Shown: positions 12,471-22,758, counted from the first letter of the stretch. The stretch is DNA of 64,000 bases from Serratia marcescens (GCF_029846115.1 NZ_JARVZZ010000001.1:558001-622000); one strand, 5' to 3'. Program-made: numbers and translations. The notes: a model not told the origin generated them from the letters alone.

Positions 12471-13058
12471 TTAGTGGCAGCCGCAGCCGCCGTTACCGCA
12501 GCCGCCTTTACCGTGGTCGTGACCATGGTCGTGATCGTGGCCGTGGCCGTGACCGCCGCAGCAGCCTTCACCGTGTTCGTGGTGATGGTCGTGCTCGCCG
12601 TGTACGTGGCCGTGCGCCAGTTCTTCTTCGGTCGCTTCGCGGATCGCGACAACTTCCACATTGAAGTTCAGGTTTTGGCCGGCCAGCATGTGGTTGCCGT
12701 CAACCACCACGTGGTCGCCGTCAACTTCGGTGATTTCAACCGGTACCGGGCCCTGATCGGTGTCAGCCAGGAAACGCATGCCAACCTGCAGTTCGTCAAC
12801 GCCCATGAAGACGTCTTTCGGTACGCGCTGCACCAGGTTTTCGTCGTAGTTGCCGTACGCGTCGTTCGCGCCGACGTGAACGTCAAAACGATCGCCAACG
12901 TCGTGGCCTTCGAGTGCTTTTTCCAGACCTGCGATCAGAGAACCATGCCCGTGCAGATAGTCCAGCGGTGCGCTCACCGGAGACTCATCAACCAAAACAC
13001 CGTCTTCTGTACGTACTTGGTAAGCCAGGCTGACCACCAAGTCTTTTGCTACTTTCAT
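12471..13058 (-). CDS. slyD: FKBP-type isomerase and metallochaperone SlyD
   Basis: SlyD is a cytoplasmic prolyl isomerase/chaperone that also binds nickel and helps hydrogenase maturation. The 195-residue product has the FKBP domain split by the insert-in-flap domain (about 70-130). A metal-binding tail from about residue 148 is very rich in His, Gly and Cys (HDHHHEHGEGCCGG and similar). The start MKVAKDLVVSLAYQ is conserved. It follows yheV after 112 bp that contain a plausible -10 (TACAAT). Confidence 0.96.
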   Translation of the reverse strand: MKVAKDLVVSLAYQVRTEDGVLVDESPVSAPLDYLHGHGSLIAGLEKALEGHDVGDRFDVHVGANDAYGNYDENLVQRVPKDVFMGVDELQVGMRFLADTDQGPVPVEITEVDGDHVVVDGNHMLAGQNLNFNVEVVAIREATEEELAHGHVHGEHDHHHEHGEGCCGGHGHGHDHDHGHDHGKGGCGNGGCGCH

Positions 13059-13170
13059 GATATCTCCTACCGTTGGCTACTAGGACGCGCACCGTTATCG
13101 GGATGCGCGCCTTTTCCGGACAGATTGTAACGGAAATCTGCCTCGCTGTACCCTCCGGGATAAAAAAACG

Positions 13171-13374
13171 CTACTTCGGCTGGAAAATGCCGATCACCTG
13201 TTCTTGCGGGCGAACGTGTTTTTCCACCTGTTGTTCGGTCTGGCGCTGATGGTGACCGCACTTGACGCACTCCACCACCTCCACCTGATCCTCCCGCCAT
13301 ACCGCCAGCGTATCCATGGCGCTACAGCTCGGGCACACCGCCCCGGCGATAAATCTCTTACGTGTTGCAGACAT
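13171..13374 (-). CDS. yheV: YheV family zinc-ribbon protein
   Basis: A 67-residue protein with two CxxC pairs, C14/C17 and C36/C39 (CPSC, CVKC), expected to bind one zinc. It matches E. coli YheV in length and position. Function is not established. It lies 14 bp after kefB on the same strand, so it is probably expressed with kefG-kefB. Confidence 0.88.
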   Translation of the reverse strand: MSATRKRFIAGAVCPSCSAMDTLAVWREDQVEVVECVKCGHHQRQTEQQVEKHVRPQEQVIGIFQPK

Positions 13375-13388
13375 CGTTATGCTCCCGC

Positions 13389-15197
13389 TTATTCGTATTC
13401 GTCCCAGCCGTCGAACTGGCGACTTTCTTTTTGCATTTCGCGATGGAACAGCTCTTCCAGCTCGCGCCGCGCCTCTTTCACGCGGGAAATTTGCGCCACA
13501 TCGCCCTGATGCGGCGGCATCAGTTCACGCAGCATGCGCATATCCAGGCGGCGGAAATGCTGCTGGGCGCGGAAGGCCTGATGCGGGTGCATGCCCAACT
13601 CCATCAGCGCCTTGCGCCCCAGTTCCAGCGCGCTGGAGAAGGTCTCGCGGCTGAACTGCTTCACGCCAGCCTGCAGCAACTCATGCGCCTCCACGCGGCC
13701 GCGCGCCCGCGCAAGAATGCTCAGGTTTGGAAAGTGTTGCTGACACAGCCGCACGATCTCCATGGTGTCTTCCGGCTCATTGCAGGTGATCACGATCGAC
13801 TTGGCCTTCTCGGCGCCCGCCGCGCGCAGCAGCTCAAGCTCGGTGGCGTCACCGTAATAAACCTGGTAACCGTAACGCCGCAGTACGCCGACGGCGCTGA
13901 CGTCGCGCTCCAGTACGGTAATGCGCATTTTGTTGGCCATCAACAGGCGGCCGATCACCTGGCCGAAACGCCCGAAGCCAACGATGATCACCTGCGGATC
14001 GTCGTCCTCCACGTATGGCGTCTCCTCGTCTTCGCCTTTGGCGTTATAGCGGCGCGCCAAAATGCGGTCGATGGCCTGCATCAGCAGCGGCGTGGTCATC
14101 ATCGACAGCGTCACCACCACCAACAGCAAAGAGAGTTGATCCGGCTGCAGCACCTTTTGCGCGCCCGCCGCCGAAAAGAGCACGAAGGCGAACTCGCCGC
14201 CCTGGCTGAGCACCCCGGCAAACTGCAGGCGCACCGAACTGCGCAGGCCGAACAGGCGCGACACACCATAGAGCACGCCGGATTTGACCGCCACCAGCGC
14301 CAGCACGCCGATCAACACCTCGGCCAGATGGGTGTAGAGCACGCCGATATTCAACACCATGCCCACCGAAATAAAGAACAGCCCCAGCAGCAGCCCTTTA
14401 AACGGCTCGATGGAAATTTCCAGCTCGTGGCGGTATTCGCTCTCCGCCAGCAGCACCCCGGCGATGAAGGTGCCGAGCGCCATCGACAGGCCGAGCGCTT
14501 CCATAAACAGCGCCGAGCCGAGCACCAGCAACAGCGCCGCGGCGGTGAAGATCTCGCGCACGCCGGAAGCGGCGATATAGCGGAACAGCGGCCGCAGCAG
14601 GAAACGGCCGCCGATCAGCATGCCGCCGAACGCCGCCACCTTGAGCGCGATCTTCGCCCAGTCGTCGCTGGTGCCGCCGGCGCCGGCCAGAATAGGGATC
14701 AGCGCCAGCGCCGGGATCACCGCCATATCCTGGAACAGCAGCACCGAAAAGCCGAGCTGCCCCCCTTCGTTGCGGTTCATGCCCTTCTCGCGCATCAGTT
14801 GCAGCGCCATGGCGGTGGAAGACATCGCCAGGCCGATACCGCCGATCACCGCCGCCTGCCAGGCGAAGTGCGTCAGGTACAGCAACGCGCCCAGCACCGC
14901 CGCGGTGATCAACACCTGGCCCGCGCCGGCGCCGAAGATCGAACGCCGCAGCTCCCACAGCTTGCTGGGGTTCAGTTCCAGGCCGATGATGAACATCAGG
15001 AACACCACGCCCAGCTCGGAGAAGTGCAGGATTTCGTCGACGTCGCGGATGAAGCCCAGTCCCCAAGGGCCGATGGCGATGCCGGCGATCAGATAGCCCA
15101 GCACCGCGCCGATCCCCAGGCGACGGGCGATCGGCACCGTCACCACCGCGGCGAACAGGAACAGTAAAATGGCGGTCAGTAAGGTCGATCCTTCCAT
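13389..15197 (-). CDS. kefB: Glutathione-gated K+/H+ antiporter KefB
   Basis: KefB releases potassium and lets in protons when glutathione adducts of electrophiles form, acidifying the cell for protection. It has 602 residues: a CPA2 membrane domain (about 1-380) with [14 protein letters not shown] and a C-terminal RCK/TrkA-N domain beginning at [13 protein letters not shown] (about residue 405). The start [14 protein letters not shown] gives the E. coli length; the open frame extends 44 codons upstream into kefG without support. The gap from kefG is 2 bp. Confidence 0.95.
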   Translation of the reverse strand: MEGSTLLTAILLFLFAAVVTVPIARRLGIGAVLGYLIAGIAIGPWGLGFIRDVDEILHFSELGVVFLMFIIGLELNPSKLWELRRSIFGAGAGQVLITAAVLGALLYLTHFAWQAAVIGGIGLAMSSTAMALQLMREKGMNRNEGGQLGFSVLLFQDMAVIPALALIPILAGAGGTSDDWAKIALKVAAFGGMLIGGRFLLRPLFRYIAASGVREIFTAAALLLVLGSALFMEALGLSMALGTFIAGVLLAESEYRHELEISIEPFKGLLLGLFFISVGMVLNIGVLYTHLAEVLIGVLALVAVKSGVLYGVSRLFGLRSSVRLQFAGVLSQGGEFAFVLFSAAGAQKVLQPDQLSLLLVVVTLSMMTTPLLMQAIDRILARRYNAKGEDEETPYVEDDDPQVIIVGFGRFGQVIGRLLMANKMRITVLERDVSAVGVLRRYGYQVYYGDATELELLRAAGAEKAKSIVITCNEPEDTMEIVRLCQQHFPNLSILARARGRVEAHELLQAGVKQFSRETFSSALELGRKALMELGMHPHQAFRAQQHFRRLDMRMLRELMPPHQGDVAQISRVKEARRELEELFHREMQKESRQFDGWDEYE

Positions 15198-15199
15198 CG

Positions 15200-15754
15200 T
15201 CACCGCCCTCCGTGAGGCAGCGGGTGGCTCAGCCACTCGCCGTAGGCGTCCGCATGGCTGCGCAGCACCTCCGGCTTTTGCCGCCGCGCCCAGTACACCA
15301 CGAACGGCGTCAACCAGTGCATATGGCACATCCCGGCGGTCAGCTCGAACGGCCGCAGAATATCTTCCATCGGGTAGTGGTTATAACCGCCGGTGCGGTA
15401 GGCGCCTTCCGGTTCGCCGGTGGTGATCACCGAGCGCCAGTATTTGCCCGCCAGCGCATTGCCGCCCACGCCGCTGGCGAAGCCGCGCGACAGCACGCGA
15501 TCCAACCACTCCTTCAGCAGCGCCGGGCAGCTGTAGGTGTACAGAGGGTGCTGAAACACGATGACCTGATGCTCACGCAGCAGCTGTTGTTCATGATGGA
15601 TATCGATAAAAAAATCAGGGTAGTGCGCGTAGAGATCGTGCACGGTGACATGTTCCAACTGCTGCGCCGGTCGAAGCAAAACCCGGTTCGCCACCGAGTC
15701 ATGGGATTCCGGATGGGCATACAGCAGCAAGACCTTGGGCGGCTGCGACATCAT
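15200..15754 (-). CDS. kefG: KefB ancillary quinone oxidoreductase-like protein KefG
   Basis: KefG is a flavodoxin-fold protein required for full KefB activity. The 184-residue product carries [40 protein letters not shown] and TTGEPEGAY, all typical of KefF/KefG. It starts with two tandem ATG codons after GGAGGGGA; the first is kept because it matches the E. coli protein. It overlaps no other gene and sits directly before kefB. Confidence 0.93.
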   Translation of the reverse strand: MMSQPPKVLLLYAHPESHDSVANRVLLRPAQQLEHVTVHDLYAHYPDFFIDIHHEQQLLREHQVIVFQHPLYTYSCPALLKEWLDRVLSRGFASGVGGNALAGKYWRSVITTGEPEGAYRTGGYNHYPMEDILRPFELTAGMCHMHWLTPFVVYWARRQKPEVLRSHADAYGEWLSHPLPHGGR

Positions 15755-15880
15755 TCCCCTCCAAAGCGTCGTCAGGGTAGCGGTTTTCCGTTACCATGCA
15801 TCGCAAAGACAAAAACAGCGCGCGGTACGCGTTCTGTTACCTTAATGATAATTTAACATACTCTGAACATACGGCGCTTT

Positions 15881-17794
15881 ATGATTGTATTCTCCTCGCT
15901 ACAAATCCGACGCGGCATCCGCGTCCTGCTGGACAACGCCACGGCGACGGTTAATCCAGGTCAGAAGGTCGGCCTGGTGGGCAAAAACGGCTGCGGCAAA
16001 TCCACGCTGCTGTCGCTGTTGAAGGGCGAGATCGCGGCGGACGGCGGCAGCTTTACCTTCCCCGGCAACTGGGCACTGGCCTGGGTCAACCAGGAGACGC
16101 CGGCGCTGGACGTGCCGGCCATTGAGTATGTTATCGACGGCGACCGCGAGTTTCGCCAACTCGAAGCCGAATTGCAGGCGGCCAACGACCGTAACGACGG
16201 CCACGCCATCGCGACCCTGCACGGCAAGCTGGACGCCATCGACGCCTGGACCATCCGCTCCCGCGCCGCCAGCCTGCTGCACGGCCTCGGCTTCTCCAAC
16301 GAACAGCTGCAAAGCCCGGTGCGCGACTTTTCCGGCGGCTGGCGCATGCGCCTCAACCTGGCGCAGGCGCTGGTGTGCCGGTCGGACCTGCTGCTGCTCG
16401 ACGAACCGACCAACCACCTGGATCTCGATGCGGTGATCTGGCTGGAGCGCTGGCTGAAAAGCTATCCCGGCACGCTGGTGCTGATCTCGCACGACCGCGA
16501 CTTCCTCGATCCGATCGTCGACAAGATCCTGCATATCGAACAGCAGACGATGAATGAATACACCGGCAACTATTCGTCGTTTGAACGCCAGCGCGCCACC
16601 AAGCTGGCGCAGCAACAGTCGCTGTACCAGCACCAACAAGAGAAAGTGGCGCACCTGCAAAGCTACATCGACCGTTTCCGCGCGCAGGCCACCAAGGCCA
16701 AACAGGCGCAGAGCCGCATCAAGATGCTGGAGCGCATGGAGCTGATCGCCCCGGCGCACGTCGACAACCCGTTCACCTTCAGCTTCCGTCCGCCGGAAAG
16801 CCTGCCGAACCCGCTGCTGCGCATGGACAAAGTCAGCGCCGGGTATGGCGACAAGGTGATCCTGAAGTCAATCAAACTGAACCTGGTACCCGGCTCGCGC
16901 ATTGGCCTGCTCGGCCGCAACGGCGCCGGTAAATCCACGCTGATCAAACTGCTGGCCGGCACCCTGGAGCCGCTGAGCGGCGAGATCGGCCTGGCGAAAG
17001 GCATCAAGCTGGGTTACTTCGCCCAGCACCAGTTGGAATTCCTGCGCGCCGACGAATCGCCGCTGCAGCACCTGAGCCGCATCGCACCACGGGTGCTGGA
17101 GCAGCAGCTGCGCGACTATCTGGGCGGTTTCGGCTTCCAGGGCGACAAGGTCAGCGAAGTGACCGAACGTTTCTCCGGCGGCGAGAAGGCGCGGCTGGTG
17201 CTGGCGCTGATCGTCTGGCAGCGCCCTAACCTGCTGCTGCTCGATGAACCGACCAACCACCTGGATCTCGACATGCGTCAGGCGCTGACCGAGGCGCTGA
17301 TCGATTTCGAAGGCGCGTTGGTGGTGGTCTCGCACGACCGTCACCTGCTGCGCTCCACCACCGACGATCTGTACCTGGTGCACGACGGCCAGGTCGAGCC
17401 TTTCGAGGGCGATCTCGACGACTACCAGCAGTGGCTTGTCGACCTGCAGCGCCAGGAAAGCCAGCAGGACGCACCGGAAAAAGAGAGCGGCGGCAACAGC
17501 GCGCAGGCGCGCAAGGATCAAAAACGCCGCGAGGCGGAGTTCCGTACGCAGACCCAGCCGCTGCGCAAGCAGATCGCCAAGCTGGAACAGCAGATGGAAA
17601 AACTGGGCGCCGAACTGGCGGCGGTGGAGGCACAGCTGGCGGATTCCGCACTGTACGACATCAGCCGCAAGGCCGAGTTGACCGACTGCCTGCAAAAGCA
17701 AAGCCAGGCCAAATCCGCGCTGGAAGAGACGGAAATGACCTGGCTGGATGCGCAGGAACAGCTGGAACAGTTAACGCAGGCGTTCGAAGCCTAA
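15881..17794 (+). CDS. yheS: ABC-F family ATPase YheS
   Basis: A 637-residue ABC-F protein with two ATPase cassettes and no membrane segment. First cassette: Walker A GKNGCGKST (about 34-42), signature FSGGW, Walker B with LLLLDEPTNHLDL. Second cassette: GRNGAGKST, FSGGEKARL and again DEPTNHLDL. The interdomain linker has the basic helical region typical of ribosome-bound ABC-F proteins; the charged tail (about 535-637) is a predicted coiled coil. It is divergent from kefG. In E. coli yheT follows directly; here the sulfonate block intervenes. Confidence 0.95.
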   Translation: MIVFSSLQIRRGIRVLLDNATATVNPGQKVGLVGKNGCGKSTLLSLLKGEIAADGGSFTFPGNWALAWVNQETPALDVPAIEYVIDGDREFRQLEAELQAANDRNDGHAIATLHGKLDAIDAWTIRSRAASLLHGLGFSNEQLQSPVRDFSGGWRMRLNLAQALVCRSDLLLLDEPTNHLDLDAVIWLERWLKSYPGTLVLISHDRDFLDPIVDKILHIEQQTMNEYTGNYSSFERQRATKLAQQQSLYQHQQEKVAHLQSYIDRFRAQATKAKQAQSRIKMLERMELIAPAHVDNPFTFSFRPPESLPNPLLRMDKVSAGYGDKVILKSIKLNLVPGSRIGLLGRNGAGKSTLIKLLAGTLEPLSGEIGLAKGIKLGYFAQHQLEFLRADESPLQHLSRIAPRVLEQQLRDYLGGFGFQGDKVSEVTERFSGGEKARLVLALIVWQRPNLLLLDEPTNHLDLDMRQALTEALIDFEGALVVVSHDRHLLRSTTDDLYLVHDGQVEPFEGDLDDYQQWLVDLQRQESQQDAPEKESGGNSAQARKDQKRREAEFRTQTQPLRKQIAKLEQQMEKLGAELAAVEAQLADSALYDISRKAELTDCLQKQSQAKSALEETEMTWLDAQEQLEQLTQAFEA

Positions 17795-17797
17795 GCC

Positions 17798-18646
17798 TCA
17801 GGCCTTGTAAAAAGGTTTATCCCCCAGAATGGTCGCGCGGTGCATGATGCGCCGCTGCGGCAGATAATCCGCGTTGGCGTAGTGCTGCGTCACGCGGTTA
17901 TCCCAGATCGCCACGTCATTTTCCTGCCAGCGCCAGCGCACCTGAAACTCCGGTTTGGTGATGTGAGCAAACAGGAAATTCAGTAAAGCGTCGCTCTCTT
18001 TCGGCGCCAAATCGACGATCCGCGTAGTAAACCCTTCATTGACGAACAACGCCTGCCGGCCGCTGACCGGGTGAGTACGCACCACCGGATGCAACAGCGG
18101 CGGATTTTTCTGCACCGCCAGTTGCCAGCGCTGATGCTCCTCTTCACTGCCGCGATGCTTGTGTTCCGGGAACGACTTGGTGAAGTCATGCTCCGCGCGC
18201 AGCCCCGCCAACAGCGTTCTGAACGGCGCCGACAGCGCCTCGTAGGCCGCGATGCCGCTGGCCCACAGCGTGTCGCCGCCGGTGGAAGGCAGCGTCTTGG
18301 CCGCCAGGATCGCCCCCAGCGGCGGGTTCTCGATAAAGGTCACGTCGGTGTGCCAGTTATCGTTGTCCGGCGGGTTGTCGTCGTGGGTATCGAGCACGAT
18401 GATCTCTTCCACGTCGGTGGCGTGCGGATAGACCGGATGGATATGCAGATCGCCGAAGCGGCCGGCCAGATCGCGCTGCTGCAGCGGCGTGATCGGCTGA
18501 TTGCGGAAGAACAGCACCTGATGCTTCAGCAAGGCATGATAAAGCTGTTCAAACTGCCCGTCGCCCAGCGGTCGGGCCAACTCGACGTTTTCCACCAGCG
18601 CCCCGATGTAAGGCCCCAGCGGGGTGATATTCAGACGTTCGTTCAT
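17798..18646 (-). CDS. tauD: Taurine dioxygenase TauD
   Basis: TauD is a Fe(II)/2-oxoglutarate dioxygenase that hydroxylates taurine, releasing sulfite and aminoacetaldehyde as a sulfur source. The 282-residue product has the 2-His-1-Asp iron triad at H99, D101 and H255, the same positions as E. coli TauD, and a 2-oxoglutarate-binding arginine near 270 (RRIMHR). The ATG overlaps the tauC stop by four bases (ATGA). It is convergent with yheS, 3 bp apart, with no terminator between them. Confidence 0.95.
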   Translation of the reverse strand: MNERLNITPLGPYIGALVENVELARPLGDGQFEQLYHALLKHQVLFFRNQPITPLQQRDLAGRFGDLHIHPVYPHATDVEEIIVLDTHDDNPPDNDNWHTDVTFIENPPLGAILAAKTLPSTGGDTLWASGIAAYEALSAPFRTLLAGLRAEHDFTKSFPEHKHRGSEEEHQRWQLAVQKNPPLLHPVVRTHPVSGRQALFVNEGFTTRIVDLAPKESDALLNFLFAHITKPEFQVRWRWQENDVAIWDNRVTQHYANADYLPQRRIMHRATILGDKPFYKA

Positions 18647-19479
18647 TGCTGTACTCCATGCCACGGGGTCAATCGGCGCTGCAGGGCACGCAGCCCCAGC
18701 TCCAGCCCAAATGCAATCACCGCAATCACGCCGATGCCGGCCAACACCACGTCGGTCGCCAGAAACTCACCGGCGGATTGCACCATAAATCCCAGGCCGC
18801 GCGTGGCGGCGATCAGTTCAGCGGCCACCAGCGTCGACCAGCCGACGCCCAGCCCGATGCGGATGCCGGTCAGGATCTCCGGCAGCGCGCTCGGCAGCAC
18901 CACGAAACGCAGCACCTGCCAACGCGTGGCGCCCAACGCGCGGGCGGCACGCACCCGCACCTGGGCCACGCTGCGCACGCCGGCCACGGCAGACAGCGTC
19001 ACCGGCGCGAAGATCGCCAGATAAATCAGCAAGATCTTTGAGGTTTCACCGATGCCAAACCAAATCACCATCAGCGGCAGATAGGCCAGCGGCGGCACCG
19101 GGCGATAGATCTCAATCAGCGGATCGAGGATGCCGCGCACCGTGTCGTTCAGCCCCATGGCGATGCCCACCGGGATGCCGACGATCACCGCCGCCAACAG
19201 CGCTACCAGAATGCGTCCCAGGCTGGCCGCCAGATGTTGCCACAGCGTGGCGTCCATAAAACCCTGCGGGCTGGCGATGGCGATCAGCTGGTGCAGCACC
19301 TGCTGCGGCGCCGGCAGAAACAGCGGGCTGATCAGCTGCAGCGCCGTCACGCCCCACCAGACGATCAACACCGTCAACAGCGTGGCGCTGCTCAGCCAAA
19401 CGTTGCGCGGCACGCTGAAACGGCGCGCCGCTTTGCCCTGCGGCTGCGCCGCGGCCTTCAGAGTGGAATGCAGGCTCAT
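18643..19479 (-). CDS. tauC: Taurine ABC transporter permease TauC
   Basis: Inner-membrane permease of the taurine importer, 278 residues with about six transmembrane segments and the EAA-type loop [24 protein letters not shown] that contacts TauB. It belongs to the NitT/TauT/SsuC permease family. It overlaps tauB and tauD by four bases on either side, so the three are translationally coupled. Confidence 0.94.
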   Translation of the reverse strand: MSLHSTLKAAAQPQGKAARRFSVPRNVWLSSATLLTVLIVWWGVTALQLISPLFLPAPQQVLHQLIAIASPQGFMDATLWQHLAASLGRILVALLAAVIVGIPVGIAMGLNDTVRGILDPLIEIYRPVPPLAYLPLMVIWFGIGETSKILLIYLAIFAPVTLSAVAGVRSVAQVRVRAARALGATRWQVLRFVVLPSALPEILTGIRIGLGVGWSTLVAAELIAATRGLGFMVQSAGEFLATDVVLAGIGVIAVIAFGLELGLRALQRRLTPWHGVQQ

Positions 19480-20243
19480 AGCAAGGCCTCGCGCTGTTGG
19501 AAAACTTTGCCCAGCACGTATTCGCGCTGCGCGATAAATTCAGGATCTGACTTGATGGCGCGGCAGGCTTCGCCGTCGGCATAGCGTTGGCCGAAGTTCA
19601 GCGACAGCCGCTCCACCACTTGCCCTGGCCCCGGCGACAGCAGCAGCAGTTCGCTGGCGAGGAACACCGCCTCTTCGATATCGTGGGTGATCAGCAGCAC
19701 CTGTTTGCCGGTCTCACGCCAAATGGTCAGCAACAGCTCCTGCATTTGCTCGCGGGTGAACGCGTCCAGGGCGCCGAACGGCTCGTCCAACAACAACAGC
19801 CGTGGATCGGCGGCCAGAGCGCGGGCGATGCCGACGCGTTGGCGCATGCCGCCGGAAAGCTGCCAGATAAAGTGCTGTTCATACCCCGCCAGCCCCACGC
19901 GCTGCAGCATCTGCTCCGCCACCTGGCGGCGCTGCGCCTTGCCGACGCCGGCCAGCTGCAGGCCGAACTCGACGTTGTCCACCACGTTGCGCCACGGCAG
20001 TAAGCCCTCATGCTGGAACACCACGCCCCGTTCGGCGCTCGGGCCGTGAACGGGCGTTCCATCCAGCGTGATGCTGCCAGCTGAAGGCTCGATAAACCCG
20101 GCGATCAAATTCAGCAGCGTGGTCTTGCCGCAGCCCGACGGGCCGAGCACCACCACCAGTTGCCCGGTGGCGATCTGGAACGACACGTCACGCAGCGCGG
20201 GCCGCCCCTGATACTCTGCTGAAAGATGATTGACGTTTAGCAT
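19476..20243 (-). CDS. tauB: Taurine ABC transporter ATPase TauB
   Basis: Cytoplasmic ATPase of the importer, 255 residues. Walker A is GPSGCGKTT (34-42), the signature is LSGGMRQR, Walker B is [12 protein letters not shown], and the switch histidine is in [10 protein letters not shown]. It starts 9 bp after tauA and overlaps tauC by four bases. Confidence 0.95.
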   Translation of the reverse strand: MLNVNHLSAEYQGRPALRDVSFQIATGQLVVVLGPSGCGKTTLLNLIAGFIEPSAGSITLDGTPVHGPSAERGVVFQHEGLLPWRNVVDNVEFGLQLAGVGKAQRRQVAEQMLQRVGLAGYEQHFIWQLSGGMRQRVGIARALAADPRLLLLDEPFGALDAFTREQMQELLLTIWRETGKQVLLITHDIEEAVFLASELLLLSPGPGQVVERLSLNFGQRYADGEACRAIKSDPEFIAQREYVLGKVFQQREALL

Positions 20244-20252
20244 CCTGCTTCC

Positions 20253-21248
20253 TTACGACTGCGGCGCAGCCTGCACCTGTTTCACAAAGCGGTCGGTCAC
20301 GTAAGCGCTGTAGTCGCTGTCGACCTGCGGGATCTTGCCCTGCTGCTTGAGGAATTCGGCGGTATCGCGGATCGCCTTGTCCACCGGCTGGCCGAGTTGG
20401 GCAACCTGATCCGCCACCGGCAGATAACGGTTTCCCTTCACCAGCTCAGGCACCTGCGCTTCCGGCACGCCGCTCAGGCGCGCCAGCGTGCTGAGATGGC
20501 TTGGATCTTTCAGCCACTGTTCCGGCGCCGCCAGGTAGGCCTTTTGCGCCTGCAGGGCGCTGGCGGCAAAGGCGGTCACCACGTCGGGATGTTTCTCGGC
20601 AAAGTCTTTGCGCACCACCCACACGTCCAGCGTCGGCGAACCCCATTCGCCCACCTGCGCGGAGTCGGTCAACACCTTGCCCTGTTTGGCCAGTTCGTTG
20701 ACCACCGGCGCCCAGACGTAAGCACCGTCGATGTCGCCGCGCTGCCAGGCGGCGGCGATGGCCGGCGGCTGCAAATTGAGGATCTTCACCTGCTCAGGCT
20801 TAATGCCCCAATGCTTGAGCGAGGCCAGCAGGCTGTAATGGGTGGTGGAGATAAACGGCACCGCAATGCGCTTGCCGATCAGATCCTGCGGGCTTTTGAT
20901 GTCATTCTTCACCACCAGCGCTTCGGAGCTGCCGAGCTGCGAGGCGATGAGGAACACTTCAATGGGGAGTTTCTGACTGGCGGCCACCGCCAGTGGGCTG
21001 GAGCCGATATTGCCGATCTGCACGTCGCCGGAGGCCAGCGCACGCAGCACGCTGGAGCCGCTGTCGAACTTACGCCAGTCGACGGTCGCGCCGGACCGTT
21101 TGGCGAAGCTGTTTTCCGCCTGCGCCACCTTGGCCGGTTCTGCCGACGTCTGGTACGCCACGGTCACGTCCACCGCGTAGGCGCTGGCTGCGCTGAGCGA
21201 CAGCGCCAACAGCGCCGCGTTGCGTAAGGAAAAGAGTTTGCCCGCCAT
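20253..21248 (-). CDS. tauA: Taurine-binding periplasmic protein TauA
   Basis: Solute-binding protein of the taurine importer, 331 residues. A Sec signal peptide (MAGKLFSLRNAALLALSLSA) ends at AYA before VDVTVAYQTS. The mature protein has the NMT1/SsuA-type fold with IGNIGSSPLAVA. It is the first of tauABCD. A dyad about 90 bp upstream may bind a LysR-type activator such as Cbl or CysB; this is inferred from E. coli biology. Confidence 0.94.
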   Translation of the reverse strand: MAGKLFSLRNAALLALSLSAASAYAVDVTVAYQTSAEPAKVAQAENSFAKRSGATVDWRKFDSGSSVLRALASGDVQIGNIGSSPLAVAASQKLPIEVFLIASQLGSSEALVVKNDIKSPQDLIGKRIAVPFISTTHYSLLASLKHWGIKPEQVKILNLQPPAIAAAWQRGDIDGAYVWAPVVNELAKQGKVLTDSAQVGEWGSPTLDVWVVRKDFAEKHPDVVTAFAASALQAQKAYLAAPEQWLKDPSHLSTLARLSGVPEAQVPELVKGNRYLPVADQVAQLGQPVDKAIRDTAEFLKQQGKIPQVDSDYSAYVTDRFVKQVQAAPQS

Positions 21249-21336
21249 GTTCCGCTCCGTTGATAAAAATCTGTTCAGTTGCTGACAGTTTTATCTGAGC
21301 GATGACGGGCGATAAAAGAATAAAAAAGTCTTCTTT

Positions 21337-21351
21337 ATTACCTTGAGTAAT
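21337..21351 (-). promoter_or_regulatory. LysR-type dyad upstream of tauA
   Basis: ATTAC-N5-GTAAT forms a 15-bp dyad with the T-N11-A core of LysR-type sites, in an AT-rich stretch between phzF and tauA. E. coli tau genes are activated by Cbl under sulfate starvation, so Cbl is the best candidate. The exact promoter was not identified. Confidence 0.4.
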
Positions 21352-21362
21352 ATAAACGCAGA

Positions 21363-22145
21363 TTACAGCGCGATCTTTCCGCGCAGGAACACATGAGCAT
21401 AACCGCCGAGCAGCGTGCGATCCCCTTGCAGTTCGCAGAACAGCTCGCCGCCGCGCGCTGACATCTGCCGCGCATGCAGCCGATGGCGGCCGAGACGCGC
21501 CGTCCAGTAAGGCATCAGCGTGCAGTGCGCGGAGCCGGTGACCGGATCTTCACCGCCGTCGAGCGTGAAATAGCGCGACACGAAGTCCACGGTATCACCC
21601 GGCGCGGTAACGATCACCGCACGCTCCGCCAACGCGATCAGCGCCGGAATGTCCGGCCGCAGCGCGCGCACCTGCGCCTCGCTTTCCAGCACCACCATCA
21701 GCGCTTTCGCCTGCCACACCTCCTGTGGCTGCACACCCAGCAGCGCCGCGAGGCCCGCCGGTTCAGCCACCTTCTGCGGCGGCCGCGCGGGGAAGTCGAG
21801 CACCAGCCGTTCCCCGTCCTGCGCATCGCGCTTGACGAACAGCTCGCCGCCGGCCGATCTGAAACGAATATCCTGCAGCGCCGGATTGATCGCGCTGAAC
21901 ATCACATGCGCCGCCGCCAGCGTGCCGTGGCCGCAAAGATCGACCTCGCGTTCCGGGGTAAACCAGCGGATGGCGGTCATGTCGCCGTCATCCCAGACAA
22001 AGCTGGTTTCCGGCAGGCCGATCTCGTTGGCGATCGCCTGCAGCCGCGCCGCCGGCAGCGGCTGCGTCAGCAGGCACACTCCGGCCGGGTTGCCGCGCAG
22101 CCCTTCACCGGTAAAGGCGACCACGTGATAATAATTTTCCGCCAT
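21363..22145 (-). CDS. PhzF family isomerase-like protein
   Basis: A 260-residue protein of the PhzF/diaminopimelate-epimerase-like fold. The N-terminal half has the catalytic glutamate E46 in LPETSF, the CGHGTLAA loop and FTPEREVDLCGHG; the C-terminal half has GGEDPVTGSAHC. Most family members have unknown substrates; PhzF itself isomerises an anthranilate derivative in phenazine synthesis, but no phenazine genes are here. It lies between a LysE-type gene (10 bp gap) and tauA on one strand. Confidence 0.85.
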   Translation of the reverse strand: MAENYYHVVAFTGEGLRGNPAGVCLLTQPLPAARLQAIANEIGLPETSFVWDDGDMTAIRWFTPEREVDLCGHGTLAAAHVMFSAINPALQDIRFRSAGGELFVKRDAQDGERLVLDFPARPPQKVAEPAGLAALLGVQPQEVWQAKALMVVLESEAQVRALRPDIPALIALAERAVIVTAPGDTVDFVSRYFTLDGGEDPVTGSAHCTLMPYWTARLGRHRLHARQMSARGGELFCELQGDRTLLGGYAHVFLRGKIAL

Positions 22146-22155
22146 CGTTCGCTCC

Positions 22156-22758
22156 TTAATGCCAGATCAGTAACACACAGGCTGCGGTCAACAACCCCAT
22201 GGAAACGTTGAAGATAACCCAGGCCTTTTTGCTGCGCAGCAGGCGGCCGATCACGGTGCCGAACGCCAGCCAGATAATGCCGGCGACGATGTTGACCACC
22301 AAAATGCCCAGCGCGATCGCCGCAATGGACCCGTTGTACTTATCGCCTGCCAGGCTGAAGCTGGCCACCGCCCCCAGCGCCATCAGCCAGGCTTTCGGAT
22401 TGAGGAACTGCAGCAGCCAGCCCTGATACAGCCGCACCGGCTGCGGCGGCGCCACGTCGGTTTCCAGTTTTTCGTAGGCGGCGGTGGCGACTTTCCACGC
22501 CAGCCACAGCAGGTACAAACTGCCGAGGATTTTCAGGCTCAGGTGCAGCGACGGGTAGACCAGGATCAGGCTGCCGACGCCGAAGGCCACCAGCAGCAAA
22601 ATGCTTTGCATGCCGAGCATGATACCGATCATCAGCCACAGCGATCGCATAAAGCCGAAGTTGGCGCCAGAGGTGGTCAACAGCAGGTTATTGGGGCCAG
22701 GCGTGATGGCGGCGACCCACAGGAAGCCCAGCATCGAAAGGAATAAACTCGGTTCCAT
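22156..22758 (-). CDS. LysE/RhtB family exporter
   Basis: A 200-residue membrane protein with six hydrophobic segments and the family motif TPGPNN near residue 20 (AAITPGPNNLLL). LysE/RhtB proteins export amino acids and relatives; the substrate here is not known. The ATG start has AGGAG about ten bases upstream; a GTG six codons earlier lacks a binding site. It forms a pair with the PhzF-family gene and is divergent from yheT. Confidence 0.85.
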   Translation of the reverse strand: MEPSLFLSMLGFLWVAAITPGPNNLLLTTSGANFGFMRSLWLMIGIMLGMQSILLLVAFGVGSLILVYPSLHLSLKILGSLYLLWLAWKVATAAYEKLETDVAPPQPVRLYQGWLLQFLNPKAWLMALGAVASFSLAGDKYNGSIAAIALGILVVNIVAGIIWLAFGTVIGRLLRSKKAWVIFNVSMGLLTAACVLLIWH

